Shown here one piece after another: positions 8,399 to 18,005 of a stretch of DNA of 64,000 nt. The DNA lies in the NCBI GenBank assembly GCA_964544765.1, contig CAZJDM010000001.1, positions 1 to 64,000 on the forward strand, written 5' to 3'. Made by a program: the position numbers and the translations under genes. The notes beneath the pieces were generated by a model, which saw nothing but the letters and a program-made list of their open reading frames with translations, searched no databases and was not told the origin of the DNA. The DNA is from CAZJDM01 sp964544765. Its GTDB lineage: Bacteria; Bdellovibrionota_B; Oligoflexia; CAYFLR01. Numbering within the stretch: the stretch's first letter is position 1; every line of letters begins with the position of its first letter.

Positions 8399-10795
8399 TT
8401 ATACGACTCTTTTCGATTTATAATCGTTTTTAACTTGCTGGGCCTTGTCTAAAAAATGACCCTTAAACACTCCATTATAACCAACCAGACATTCTCTAAA
8501 TATCTGCTCTATACTATCGACAAAAACGATCCTAACCAATTTCATTATTTCCTTTTCAATTTTTTCTATATCTTTTTTGTTTTTTGCGGGAAGAATCACT
8601 GTTTTTATACCGTACCTCAACGCAGCTAAAATCTTTTCTTTCACCCCTCCTATTGGCAGAATTCGCCCATGTAGAGTAATTTCCCCTGTCATAGCAATAT
8701 CTGCTCTAATCGGAAGTCCTGTTAGAGCCGAAACCAAGGAAATACACATAGATACCCCCGCAGAGGGTCCATCTTTTGGAATTGCAGCAGCGGGAACATG
8801 TACATGAAAATCACCATTGTAGAAAATGTTTTCATCTAATTCCATACCATGTGCTTTAGAACGTACATAACTTAGAGCTGTCAAAATAGATTCCTTCATT
8901 ACATCGCCCAAGTGTCCGGTCAGCTCTATTTTACCCTTTCCCTTCATTACTTTACTTTCAATATATATTACATCACCACCAATTTTTGTCCAAGCAAGTC
9001 CCGTTACCACACCCACCTTAGCTTTCTGAGTGTCTCTCATGTCCATCTCATATTGATATGGACCTAATAATTCCCGAGCATCCTTAATCTTTAAGGTCCT
9101 CTTAAAAGACTCGCCGCTAACATGTTTTCTGGCAATTTTACGAAATAAAGAGGCAATTCTTTGTTCCAAACCTCTTAATCCTGTTTCTAAAGTATAATGT
9201 CTTATTGTAGTTAAAATGGCTTCTCTGGATAAAGTAACAGGTACATCTTGCAATCCACACAACTTCAGTTGTTTCGGCAACAAATATTTAATGGCAATTT
9301 CTACTTTTTCAATTTCCGAATAACCTGATAACTCCAAGATCTCCATCCTATCTCTTAATGGAGCTGGAATATCCTCTAAAGAATTAGCGTTGGCCAAAAA
9401 CAACACGTTGGATAAATCCACTTCCAAGTTTATATAGTTATCCATAAAAGAATTATTTTGTTCTGGATCTAACACTTCTAATAAAGATGAGGTTGGATCT
9501 CCTCTATAATCAGAAGCAAGTTTGTCAATTTCATCCAGCATAATAACCGGATTCATGGTCTTTGCCCTTTTTAATGACTGAATTATTCGCCCAGGCATAG
9601 ATCCTATGTAAGTACGTCTATGTCCACGAATTTCAGCGTCATCTTTTATTCCTCCTAAGGCAATTCTTTCAAATTTCCTACCCATTGCACGTGCAATTGA
9701 CTTACCTAAAGAAGTTTTACCTACTCCTGGTGCCCCAACCAAACATAAAATAGGTCCTTTTAATGAATTAGTGAGCTTTTTAACCGCTAAAAACTCAATA
9801 ATTCGTTCTTTCACATTCAAAATGCCATAATGATCCTCATCTAATACTTCTGACACCCGCTTTAGTTCAATATTATCCTGGCTCTTTTTATCCCAAGGGA
9901 TATCTATAAGCCACTCAGTGTAATTTCTCACAACTGTATATTCTGCAGCATCTTGAGGAATTCTGGATAATTTGGCAAACTGATTATTAATTTCCTTTTT
10001 TACATAGGGGGGAAGATTAATTCCCTCAACTCTTTTACGCAAGCTTTCTAAATCATCTTCAGGTATACCTGACTCACCTAGCTCTCCACGAATGATCCGC
10101 ATTTGTTCCCGAAGAAAATATTCTCTTTGACTATTGGACATTTCATCTTTTACTTTGTTCTGTATATCTAGTTGTAAATGAAGAATTTCAATCTCGTTTG
10201 CTAACAACTTATCAATACGTAAAAGACGCTGATACGAATCATTACTTGTCAATAGAGCCTGAGCCTCTTCAATTTCAAAGCCCATATGAGAAGCGATAAT
10301 ATCTGAAAGCCTTCCTGGATCTGAAACATCTTCGATTATCATCATCATATCTGGAGATATGAATCTACCCAGTGATATTAACGTTTCTAGCTTATCTCTA
10401 ACACCCTTCATAAGAGACTTAATAACTGTCTTATCTTGTGAGGATTGGACATCTATAATAGGTTCAAAAAATACATGTGGTATATGTTCATCTACAACAG
10501 ATATTATAATTCCTTTGGCCAAACCTTGTAATAAAACTTTAGTTCGTCCATCGGGCATTTGCACGGTTCGTACAACTGAAACAATAGACCCTGATGGATA
10601 ATAGGATGAAGATTCTCCCATTTCTCTATTAACACCTATAAATAGAAGTTTATTTTGAGAAAGGGCATAATTTAATATTTCAGTTTGAAACTCGTCTGAT
10701 AAAAAAATGGGTATAACTATATTGGGATAGACAATTACTTCATCCAAAACTAAAAAAGGTAATTTATTACCTAATTCTTCAAAAGAAGAATTCAC
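8399..10795 (-). CDS. lon: ATP-dependent protease Lon
   Basis: About 798 residues, full length. LAN substrate-binding domain at the N-terminus (LPFLVLDEVIVYPNIVIPIF), Walker A GAPGVGKTSLGKS, Walker B MLDEIDKL, and a C-terminal Ser-Lys protease domain with KDGPSAGVSM and GGVKEKILAA. Numbered from the TTG at 10810, the dyad is S683/K726, spaced as in E. coli. A GTG at 10795 has GGAG five bases upstream, better than the TTG. Lon degrades misfolded and regulatory proteins. It follows grpE and a J-domain gene, and probably belongs to the heat-shock regulon. Confidence 0.96.
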   Translation of the reverse strand: MNSSFEELGNKLPFLVLDEVIVYPNIVIPIFLSDEFQTEILNYALSQNKLLFIGVNREMGESSSYYPSGSIVSVVRTVQMPDGRTKVLLQGLAKGIIISVVDEHIPHVFFEPIIDVQSSQDKTVIKSLMKGVRDKLETLISLGRFISPDMMMIIEDVSDPGRLSDIIASHMGFEIEEAQALLTSNDSYQRLLRIDKLLANEIEILHLQLDIQNKVKDEMSNSQREYFLREQMRIIRGELGESGIPEDDLESLRKRVEGINLPPYVKKEINNQFAKLSRIPQDAAEYTVVRNYTEWLIDIPWDKKSQDNIELKRVSEVLDEDHYGILNVKERIIEFLAVKKLTNSLKGPILCLVGAPGVGKTSLGKSIARAMGRKFERIALGGIKDDAEIRGHRRTYIGSMPGRIIQSLKRAKTMNPVIMLDEIDKLASDYRGDPTSSLLEVLDPEQNNSFMDNYINLEVDLSNVLFLANANSLEDIPAPLRDRMEILELSGYSEIEKVEIAIKYLLPKQLKLCGLQDVPVTLSREAILTTIRHYTLETGLRGLEQRIASLFRKIARKHVSGESFKRTLKIKDARELLGPYQYEMDMRDTQKAKVGVVTGLAWTKIGGDVIYIESKVMKGKGKIELTGHLGDVMKESILTALSYVRSKAHGMELDENIFYNGDFHVHVPAAAIPKDGPSAGVSMCISLVSALTGLPIRADIAMTGEITLHGRILPIGGVKEKILAALRYGIKTVILPAKNKKDIEKIEKEIMKLVRIVFVDSIEQIFRECLVGYNGVFKGHFLDKAQQVKNDYKSKRVV

Positions 10796-10981
10796 AACGA
10801 CTCCAATCAAAAACTTTAGTCCATCTTAGCTGTCTATAAGCCGCTATTTTTGTATCTAAAGATGAGTCGGTTACTGGTAAGAAAACTTAAATTATTGAAT
10901 AGAGTATATTCTTTAAAATAACAGAAAATCCCTTGAAATTTTTTATGATTATACTTTGTTAAGTCTAATGCTAAATATGGA

Positions 10982-11269
10982 TTATGAACCCCAAACAGGT
11001 CCTTCGTCTCCAAACATTTCCTTATCTTCTGGCTCTTCTTTTTCTCCAAAAACTTCTGGATTAATCTTATCATTATATTCAGCTCTAGTTTTAGGATTTC
11101 GCAATATTTGGTAAGCCTCTGTTATCTCTTTAAAAATCTCAGTAGTTTCATCTGCAAGGTTGTGGTCAGGATGATATTTACGGGCCAATTGCAAATAGGT
11201 TTTACGAATCAGTTCATTACTAGCTTCACTGGTTAAACCTAATTTCTCATATAGGTTGTTGGGCATCAA
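10982..11269 (-). CDS. Short J-domain protein
   Basis: 95 residues: one J domain with the invariant HPD (RKYHPDHNL, about residues 34-36) and helices II-III, then an acidic tail (GEKEEPEDKEMFGDEG). No G/F region, zinc finger or substrate-binding domain, so it is a class C J protein that could stimulate DnaK at a particular site. It starts at TTG-ATG (11269/11266) 17 bases after grpE, so it is likely co-transcribed with the nucleotide-exchange factor. A 186-base gap without a convincing gene separates it from lon. Confidence 0.85.
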   Translation of the reverse strand: MMPNNLYEKLGLTSEASNELIRKTYLQLARKYHPDHNLADETTEIFKEITEAYQILRNPKTRAEYNDKINPEVFGEKEEPEDKEMFGDEGPVWGS

Positions 11270-11286
11270 TCTGCACTTTCTTTATT

Positions 11287-12048
11287 TTAATCTTTCTCTG
11301 AGCTTGATTTTTTTTTGGAGCTTTGTTCCTTTTGAGTCTCCTGATCCTCTTTTTTCTCAACCTCAACCTCATCAGTACCTGTATTGGAAGCAACTTTCAC
11401 CATACTTGGTCTTAACAGTCTCTCATGAATCATAAATCCTTTTTGTAGAACCTCCATTACCGTTTGATCTTCATATTCATCTGTATCGATTTGACTAATT
11501 GCCGCATGATACCTAGGATCAAATTTTGTATGTAAAGCATTAATTTCTGTAACACCGTGCTTTTTAAATACATCAGTAATAATTTTAAAATTCATCTCCA
11601 CGCCCTCTCTAAATGACTCATATTCAGGGGAATCATCTTTAACACTTTGGTTCAAGGCCATACTAAAATTATCTGCCACAACTAAAAGATCTTTTATTAA
11701 GCTTTCATGACTATATTTGCGCCAATCTTCTTTTTCTTTTCTCATTCTTTTTCGTTGGTTATCAATATCTGCCATCGCCAGATAATATTTTTCATGTATA
11801 TCATCACGCTCTTTCTGATGTGAGTCTATCTGTTTCTCCATATCCTCAATTTGTTTTTTTAATATATCTACCTCTGATAGATCTTCCGATGGTTCTTTTG
11901 ATAAATCCTTTTGCCCTTCTTCCAAGTTTACTTTCTCTCCAGATTCTTCTATTTTTTTATCTTTCTTAGATTGTTCATCTGAAGTTTTAGAACTCCCTAT
12001 TTCACTCGTTTTTGTTTTTTCATCAACATTTGATTTATTATTTTCCAT
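11287..12048 (-). CDS. grpE: Nucleotide exchange factor GrpE
   Basis: About 253 residues from the ATG preceded by GGTGA (an in-frame upstream start at 12111 would add 21 atypical residues). A long Lys/Glu/Ser-rich N-terminus and a coiled coil lead into the conserved GrpE core: YLAMADIDNQRKRMRKE, the VADNFSMAL helix, and the C-terminal beta domain with F(D)PRYHAAI and GF.IHERLLRPSMVKV. It releases ADP from DnaK. A charged tail of about 30 residues follows the core. Lies between hemW and the J-domain gene. Confidence 0.95.
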   Translation of the reverse strand: MENNKSNVDEKTKTSEIGSSKTSDEQSKKDKKIEESGEKVNLEEGQKDLSKEPSEDLSEVDILKKQIEDMEKQIDSHQKERDDIHEKYYLAMADIDNQRKRMRKEKEDWRKYSHESLIKDLLVVADNFSMALNQSVKDDSPEYESFREGVEMNFKIITDVFKKHGVTEINALHTKFDPRYHAAISQIDTDEYEDQTVMEVLQKGFMIHERLLRPSMVKVASNTGTDEVEVEKKEDQETQKEQSSKKKSSSEKD

Positions 12049-12128
12049 ATATTCACCATTTATAAAGTCATCGAATAAGCCACATGTGTTAATGTATTCA
12101 TTCTGGATCAATTGTCAAGATTATGGAT

Positions 12129-13367
12129 TTATCGTAAATTAAAACAATCAAACACTACTAAAGACAAGTGATCTGAAATATAGCTACCTTTATGGGCAAT
12201 CATAATTCTTTGATTTTCAAAAGATAAATATCCCTTAATAACCCAGTCTTCAAATTTCTGGTTAGCTAAAAAATCGATTTCAAAAAAGGTATTTATTTTA
12301 ATTAAATCAAGCCCTTTTCTAGTACGCAAAGCTGTAAAAACAAACTCCAAAACAGCTTCTTTTAGATCCCTTTTATCAAATTGATGAATATCTTTAAAAA
12401 GATTTTCTCTATCTCCATCAAAACAAGATTCTCCCCACCTTATATATTTATTAACATTAGGAACGGTCCGATATCTTGATCCCACTTTATTATTTTTTGT
12501 GGTTAGAAAACTGGAGGCACTGGCTCCCAATCCAAGATAGTCATTATAGTGCCAATAATGTGAGTTATGTTTTGATTCAAATCCCTTAAAAGCATAGTTG
12601 GAAATTTCATACTGCTCGTATCCCAAGCTCGTCAATTGTTCATACAAATAATGATAGAGTCTTCGCTCATCATCTTCTTTCATAGGTTTAATTGAGCCTT
12701 TTTTCACTCGATTACATAAACCGCCACTTTTGCCATACGTCAGACTATAAAATGAGACATGTTTAATAGGAAAGCTCCGGATTAATAGAATATCTTCTTT
12801 TATATCACTTTCTTCCTGACCCGGAATTCCATAAATAAAGTCCAGACTAATATTTTCCAGGCTAATGTTTTCTAGAATCTTCAACGCATTCATTACCTGA
12901 ACTTGACTTTGTTTTCTTCCTAAAATTTTTAACATCTTTTGGTTTCCACTTTGTACTCCCATACTTATTCTATTTATCCCCATCGCCTTGTATTCAACTG
13001 CCTTTTCATATGTTAGATCGGCTGGATTACATTCTATAGTAATCTCACAATTTTTACTTACCTTCATTCTTTGATTAATAGCCTTTATGAAATTTTTAAT
13101 TTGGCAAGCATCCAAAATTGATGGGGATCCACCTCCTAAATAAATCGTTGTGGGCGAAAATTCGACTCCATAATTTTTTATTACTGTATCTAACTCTATG
13201 TTTAATGCTTTCATATATTGATTAATCAAGTAGTCATCATGGTCCTTGTCCTTAATCACATAAAAATCACAATATAAACATTTTCTATAACAAAAAGGGA
13301 GATGTGCATAAACACCTCCAACTTTACCTTGACAAGGATTTGACGCTTTGATATCTGATTTTACCAT
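12129..13367 (-). CDS. hemW: HemW-type radical SAM haem chaperone
   Basis: 412 residues. The radical SAM motif is CYRKCLYCDFY (CxxxCxxC). The residue two places after the third Cys is Phe, as in HemW, rather than the fourth Cys of genuine coproporphyrinogen dehydrogenase HemN. GGGSPS and the MGVQSGNQKML motif fit the family, as does the C-terminal HemN_C region (SNYAFKGFESKHNSHYW). HemW proteins bind haem and deliver it to acceptors. First gene of the hemW-grpE-J-lon direction, divergent from the fis-like gene. Confidence 0.9.
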   Translation of the reverse strand: MVKSDIKASNPCQGKVGGVYAHLPFCYRKCLYCDFYVIKDKDHDDYLINQYMKALNIELDTVIKNYGVEFSPTTIYLGGGSPSILDACQIKNFIKAINQRMKVSKNCEITIECNPADLTYEKAVEYKAMGINRISMGVQSGNQKMLKILGRKQSQVQVMNALKILENISLENISLDFIYGIPGQEESDIKEDILLIRSFPIKHVSFYSLTYGKSGGLCNRVKKGSIKPMKEDDERRLYHYLYEQLTSLGYEQYEISNYAFKGFESKHNSHYWHYNDYLGLGASASSFLTTKNNKVGSRYRTVPNVNKYIRWGESCFDGDRENLFKDIHQFDKRDLKEAVLEFVFTALRTRKGLDLIKINTFFEIDFLANQKFEDWVIKGYLSFENQRIMIAHKGSYISDHLSLVVFDCFNLR

Positions 13368-13434
13368 TAACTGATTTTCCTTATTATTATTGGTAATTGG
13401 TTCTGTAAGATCGTCTATGGGCTAGGAGCTTATT

Positions 13435-13830
13435 TTGAATCCACTCAGTAATAATCTTGATACGGACAACCTAAAGGATCTTATTACTAATCCGTGCTGT
13501 AAAAAATTAATTGAAAATCTTAGCTTAAACCAAATTTTTGAATTAAAACTATTCTCCTTTCTTGACAAAATCCCAGAAGGTGTCTCCTTGGGGCTTTTTC
13601 CCCTAGTTGTCTCTATCGTTGAAAAAAGTATAATCCAAAACACACTGATTAAAACCAAAGGAAACCAAACTCAAGCAGCTGAAATCCTCGGAATTAACCG
13701 CAACACCCTGCGCAAGAAAATAGCAGAATTAAAATTAGATGTCTCGCTAATAAAATCTAGAGCTAAAGAAGATAGCCGAAAAAAAATAAATATTGTGGAG
13801 CATAGTCCTTGGCCACCAGCACTCCCATGA
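13435..13830 (+). CDS. Fis-family helix-turn-helix protein
   Basis: 131 residues. The C-terminal half has the Fis/NtrC-type HTH (NQTQAAEILGINRNTLRKKI), following a helix starting LFPLVVSIVEKSIIQNTLIKT that resembles the Fis dimerisation helix. A basic tail follows. TTG start with AGGAG six bases upstream. Its 3' end overlaps mutS by 22 bases, so the two are translationally coupled. A global nucleoid or transcription role is inferred from family membership; the coupling to mutS is unusual. Confidence 0.8.
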   Translation: MNPLSNNLDTDNLKDLITNPCCKKLIENLSLNQIFELKLFSFLDKIPEGVSLGLFPLVVSIVEKSIIQNTLIKTKGNQTQAAEILGINRNTLRKKIAELKLDVSLIKSRAKEDSRKKINIVEHSPWPPALP

Positions 13831-16511
13831 TGCAACAGTATAATGAGATTAAATCTCATTATACTGATACCATTCTATTTTTTCGTTTAGGTGATTTCTA
13901 CGAGATGTTCAATGACGATGCTAAAAAAGCATCTGAAATCTTGGGAATTACCCTCACTACTCGTAATAAAAACTCTCAAAATCCAACTCCTTTATGCGGA
14001 ATACCATACCACTCAGCAGAACAATATTTAAAAAAATTAGTTAAACACGGCCTTAAGGTGGCAATTTGCGAGCAAACAGAGGATCCCAGCCAATCAAAGG
14101 GATTAGTTAAAAGAGAAGTAACTAATGTAATTACTCCTGGAATTATTTCTGACCCAGAATTTCTAGAAGGAAATGACAACAATTTCCTTTTAACAATTGG
14201 CATAGATGAATCTGATCAATTTATTCTTAGTTATGTAGATATCACTACCAGTCAACTCAACTTATGTTGGGTGAATAACTCGAAAGAATTAATTGATGAA
14301 ATTTGTCGAATATCTCCTAAGGAAGTCGTTCCTATGGAGAATGTGCCCAGTAACATAGTAGATGGTTTAGAAAAGGACTCTAATCTAAAACATATCTTAT
14401 TTTCTCAAAACAAGAGTTTTGATACTTTATCCTTAGAAGAAAAAACCAAGTTAATAAAAGTTCAATTTGGTGAAAAAATCCTTAAATACGATTCAAATGT
14501 TTGTTTACTAATCGGCTTTACTCTACACTATTTAATCTCTAACCAAAAAAGTGTATTAAATCACCTAAAAGAAATAAATGAACATAGAGTTTCTAACTAC
14601 CTTGAGATGGATGAAGCTTCTCGAAGAAATCTAGAGATTATTCATAATAACTCAACAATGGAAAAAAGGGGATCTTTACTATCAATACTGGATCAAACCT
14701 CAACTCCAATGGGAGGAAGGTTATTAAAACAATGGATCTTATATCCTTTGAAATCAGCTAAGTTAATCCAAGAAAGACATGAAGTAGTCAATGAGTTTTA
14801 CTCTTTCCCGCCTATTCAGAATGAACTACTCAAGCTCCTAAAACAAATAGCTGATTTAGAGAGACTCAACGCCAAAATATCTTTAAAAACAGCTAACCCA
14901 CGTGACCTTATTCGATTAAAAGACTCACTACTTCTTATTCCAGAGATAAAACAATTGTTAAATAATTTATCTCATCCATCACTTAGCCAAATACTAAACC
15001 AACTTACTCCCTTGAATCCCGCTAAAGAATTGTTAGAAAAGGCTATAGTTGATGACCCCATGATTGGTTTTAATCATGGGGAATATATTAGAGAAAATTA
15101 CCACCCAGAATTAGATAAATTACGAAAATTAAAAAAGGACGCTAAAGAAATCATCGCCCGATTGGAACAAAAGGAGAGAGAAAATACAGGTATTCCCACC
15201 CTCAAGATTAGATTTAATAATGTTTTTGGATACTATATTGAAGTAAGCAAAAACAAATCTCATTTAGCTCCCAGCCATTATATTCGTAAGCAAACTCTTA
15301 CTAATGCTGAAAGGTTTTTTACCCCAGAATTAAAAGAAATTGAGGAGCAGGTATTATCGGCCGAGGATAAAATACAAAATCTGGAAACCGAACTCTTCCA
15401 AAAAGTAATAAGTAGCCTACAAAATTATTCAGATCAATTAATAGAAAACTCTTCCATATTAGCAACTATTGATGTTTACCATAACTTTGCATCTATCGCC
15501 GCCAAATGGGGTTACGTTAAGCCCGAAATGAATCAAAAAGGAAATATAGAGATAATAGAAGGCAGGCATCCAGTAATTGAGCAAATTTTAAAAGACTCTC
15601 AAGATGAAACATTTGTTCCCAATGATGTCTATATAGACCAACAGAAAGAACGGATATTACTTATCACCGGGCCTAATATGGCTGGTAAATCTACTATTAT
15701 GCGACAAGTAGCTTTGATCTCTCTTTTATCTCAAATCGGAAGTTTCGTCCCAGCAAAGAATGCTGATTTATGTGTTGTAGATAAAATATTCACACGAGTT
15801 GGAGCGTCCGATAACCTAACACAGGGACATTCTACGTTCATGGTAGAAATGTTGGAAACCGCTAATATATTAAAATCCGCTACCCAAGATAGTCTTATTC
15901 TATTAGATGAAATCGGGCGAGGTACTAGTACCTTTGATGGTGTATCTATTGCATGGGCCGTTTTAGAGAACTTGCACAATAATATCCGGGCAAAAACATT
16001 ATTTGCCACCCATTATCACGAATTAACATCTTTGACTAAACAATTAACTACGACTCATAACTATCAAGTCTTGGTCGAGGAAAAACAAGGAAAAATAAAA
16101 TTCTTAAGAAAATTAACTAAAGGAGCGGTTAAAAAAAGTTATGGTATTCAAGTAGCCAAGCTAGCGGGAATTCCTGACTCAGTTATTCAAAGGGCTTTCA
16201 AGGTTTTAACTGACCTAGAAAAACAAAACTCATTGGGTATTAACCAGAATGATACTATCAATCAATCCCCATCTATACCAATCTCAAAACCCTTTATTGG
16301 GTCAACAGATAAACAACTCAACAAATCAATTACCGAACAAACCAGTTTATTTTCTGAACCAACCAACAGTGAGAATCAAACTAAAACGTCGAATCAAAAT
16401 GAACACATGCTCACAATTGCAAAAAAGATTGCTAATTATCCTCTGAATAAAAAAACACCTCTAGAAGCCATGAATTTCATAGCAAAACTAAAAAAAGAAT
16501 TGAATAATTAG
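13809..16511 (+). CDS. mutS: DNA mismatch repair protein MutS
   Basis: 900 residues. The mismatch-reading motif F30-Y-E32 (GDFYEMF) sits at the expected N-terminal place. Connector, lever and clamp regions are present, followed by Walker A GPNMAGKST, DEIGRGTST (Walker B) and ATHYHEL. A Ser/Asn/Gln-rich linker leads to a C-terminal tetramerisation-like helix. TTG start with GGAG nine bases upstream, lying inside the end of the fis-like gene. No mutL in the window. Confidence 0.97.
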   Translation: MATSTPMMQQYNEIKSHYTDTILFFRLGDFYEMFNDDAKKASEILGITLTTRNKNSQNPTPLCGIPYHSAEQYLKKLVKHGLKVAICEQTEDPSQSKGLVKREVTNVITPGIISDPEFLEGNDNNFLLTIGIDESDQFILSYVDITTSQLNLCWVNNSKELIDEICRISPKEVVPMENVPSNIVDGLEKDSNLKHILFSQNKSFDTLSLEEKTKLIKVQFGEKILKYDSNVCLLIGFTLHYLISNQKSVLNHLKEINEHRVSNYLEMDEASRRNLEIIHNNSTMEKRGSLLSILDQTSTPMGGRLLKQWILYPLKSAKLIQERHEVVNEFYSFPPIQNELLKLLKQIADLERLNAKISLKTANPRDLIRLKDSLLLIPEIKQLLNNLSHPSLSQILNQLTPLNPAKELLEKAIVDDPMIGFNHGEYIRENYHPELDKLRKLKKDAKEIIARLEQKERENTGIPTLKIRFNNVFGYYIEVSKNKSHLAPSHYIRKQTLTNAERFFTPELKEIEEQVLSAEDKIQNLETELFQKVISSLQNYSDQLIENSSILATIDVYHNFASIAAKWGYVKPEMNQKGNIEIIEGRHPVIEQILKDSQDETFVPNDVYIDQQKERILLITGPNMAGKSTIMRQVALISLLSQIGSFVPAKNADLCVVDKIFTRVGASDNLTQGHSTFMVEMLETANILKSATQDSLILLDEIGRGTSTFDGVSIAWAVLENLHNNIRAKTLFATHYHELTSLTKQLTTTHNYQVLVEEKQGKIKFLRKLTKGAVKKSYGIQVAKLAGIPDSVIQRAFKVLTDLEKQNSLGINQNDTINQSPSIPISKPFIGSTDKQLNKSITEQTSLFSEPTNSENQTKTSNQNEHMLTIAKKIANYPLNKKTPLEAMNFIAKLKKELNN

Positions 16512-16547
16512 ATTACGCAGAAATTGGCTTGTTCAGCGCAATCTAAT
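16507..16547. terminator. Bidirectional terminator-like hairpin between convergent genes
   Basis: ATTAGATT (16507-16514) pairs with AATCTAAT (16540-16547), with an added GC pair inside. The arms include the stop codons of both mutS (plus) and the lipoprotein gene (minus). The loop is long and there is no classic T-run, so efficiency is uncertain. Confidence 0.35.
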
Positions 16548-17695
16548 TAGCGAACCTGTGGTCGCAACAAACTTCTGACTTCTATCATGGTTAGAGTTGG
16601 ATTATAGTCTGGGGATAAAGTAAATATTAGAGGTGCGTTATTAGAGTTAACATTTTCTGCCGCTTCTTTGGCAGCTTTAGTCACCGCTGTTTCATCTAAG
16701 TTATCGAGAGCCTCGGAAACCTGATCTGGAACATTTTTTCCATAAAGATCCTTTACTTTGCTCTCCATCATCGAATGTAATTGATCCTTTACAAAACCCC
16801 CGCCACCTTCACCCAAGGTTCCTGATACTTGGGATCTTTTCGAATTAATGTCTTCTATAATTTCACTAATAGGATCAATTACCTTATCTGGAACTCCGGC
16901 TGTTTTAAAGGAATCTACACTACTTTGTAAATCCTTGGTAAATTGATCCAAGATCCAATCAATTAAAAAGGTATTTAATAATTTTGCCAAATTATCAATG
17001 GTTGTAGCTACTTCACTAATTCTCTGTTCGTTATTAAGACTCTTATTATCCTCTTTTTTCAATTTTTCCATTTTAGCCATCGCTTCCATGGCATCTATCT
17101 CCCCATTACTATCCTTGTCAAAAAACACAGCAAAGAAAATCAGGGCACGAATTAGGTAATTAACTCCTTTAATAATATTAACTCGTACTTTAGCATAATT
17201 AACATTATTAAATTCATTTAATAAATTTTCGGACATTCCCAAATTAATTAGAGCCAATACTTCTTTCTCATTATCCTTTATGAAGACTGCCAGGGAATCA
17301 ATTTCACCATTTTCAATTTTACTAATAGTCTCACTAGAAACATTGACCGACCCCTTTACAACGGTTGATAATTGAATTAAAGGATTTGATGACCCTTCCC
17401 CACTGGACTCATCCATACCGGAAAAAACATCCACTAATTTCTCCAATAATTCAAAGATATCATTTCCACCTTGAGCACTTTGAGTATTAGCTAAGTTCAA
17501 CTTGGCCAAAAGGTTGTTAGGGTTTTGTTCATACACATCATTAAACAATTTTGCTGCTTCGTCAAATTCTCCCTGGTCAAACAAATTTCTACCATCATAC
17601 ATTCGAATATCTTCTGCTTCATCTGCGTCAGAACAACTAATGATATAAGCGATTGCTATTAAAATCGAAATAAATAAAAATGAATTCTTTTTCAT
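16547..17695 (-). CDS. Lipoprotein with TPR-like repeat and EF-hand loop
   Basis: 382 residues. Signal peptide with lipobox IISC (C21). Residues about 35-70 (GRNLFDQGEFDEAAKLFNDVYEQNPNNLLAKLNLAN) form a TPR-like helical pair. Residues 193-204 read DKDSNGEIDAME, a complete 12-residue EF-hand calcium loop (ligands at 1, 3, 5, 9 and 12, Gly at 6, Ile at 8). The remainder is helical and rich in Asp/Glu/Lys. The ATG has an AGGAGG-type SD region. No named family recognised. A periplasmic or surface calcium-responsive scaffold is possible but inferred. Confidence 0.7.
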   Translation of the reverse strand: MKKNSFLFISILIAIAYIISCSDADEAEDIRMYDGRNLFDQGEFDEAAKLFNDVYEQNPNNLLAKLNLANTQSAQGGNDIFELLEKLVDVFSGMDESSGEGSSNPLIQLSTVVKGSVNVSSETISKIENGEIDSLAVFIKDNEKEVLALINLGMSENLLNEFNNVNYAKVRVNIIKGVNYLIRALIFFAVFFDKDSNGEIDAMEAMAKMEKLKKEDNKSLNNEQRISEVATTIDNLAKLLNTFLIDWILDQFTKDLQSSVDSFKTAGVPDKVIDPISEIIEDINSKRSQVSGTLGEGGGGFVKDQLHSMMESKVKDLYGKNVPDQVSEALDNLDETAVTKAAKEAAENVNSNNAPLIFTLSPDYNPTLTMIEVRSLLRPQVR

Positions 17696-18005
17696 AGATC
17701 CTTTATCCTCCTGTAAAGTAAAAATTTGCTAAAGTTACGTTTTTCGTAATAGTAATTTGAAGCTGTTTTATTTAGTATAATGAAAAAATCAGAAAAATAA
17801 AACCTACAATAATACAAGGTTTTTAAGTCTTTAATAAATGACGGTTTTTAATATCTCTTACAAAAGCTCAAAAATCTAAATCGCTATCACTTGGACTTCA
17901 GGAAGATCTGGCTTTTTTATCATATTTACAGTAGTATTAATAAAAGCATTATTAAAAATGGCCTATAAACAATTTTTCTATTTTGCAAAAAGGAGAAATT
18001 TTTCC

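Noticed and set aside
10834..11073. 79-residue minus frame overlapping the short J-domain gene
   Set aside because: It lies in another frame of the J-protein tail and has no family resemblance; the gap before lon holds no convincing gene.
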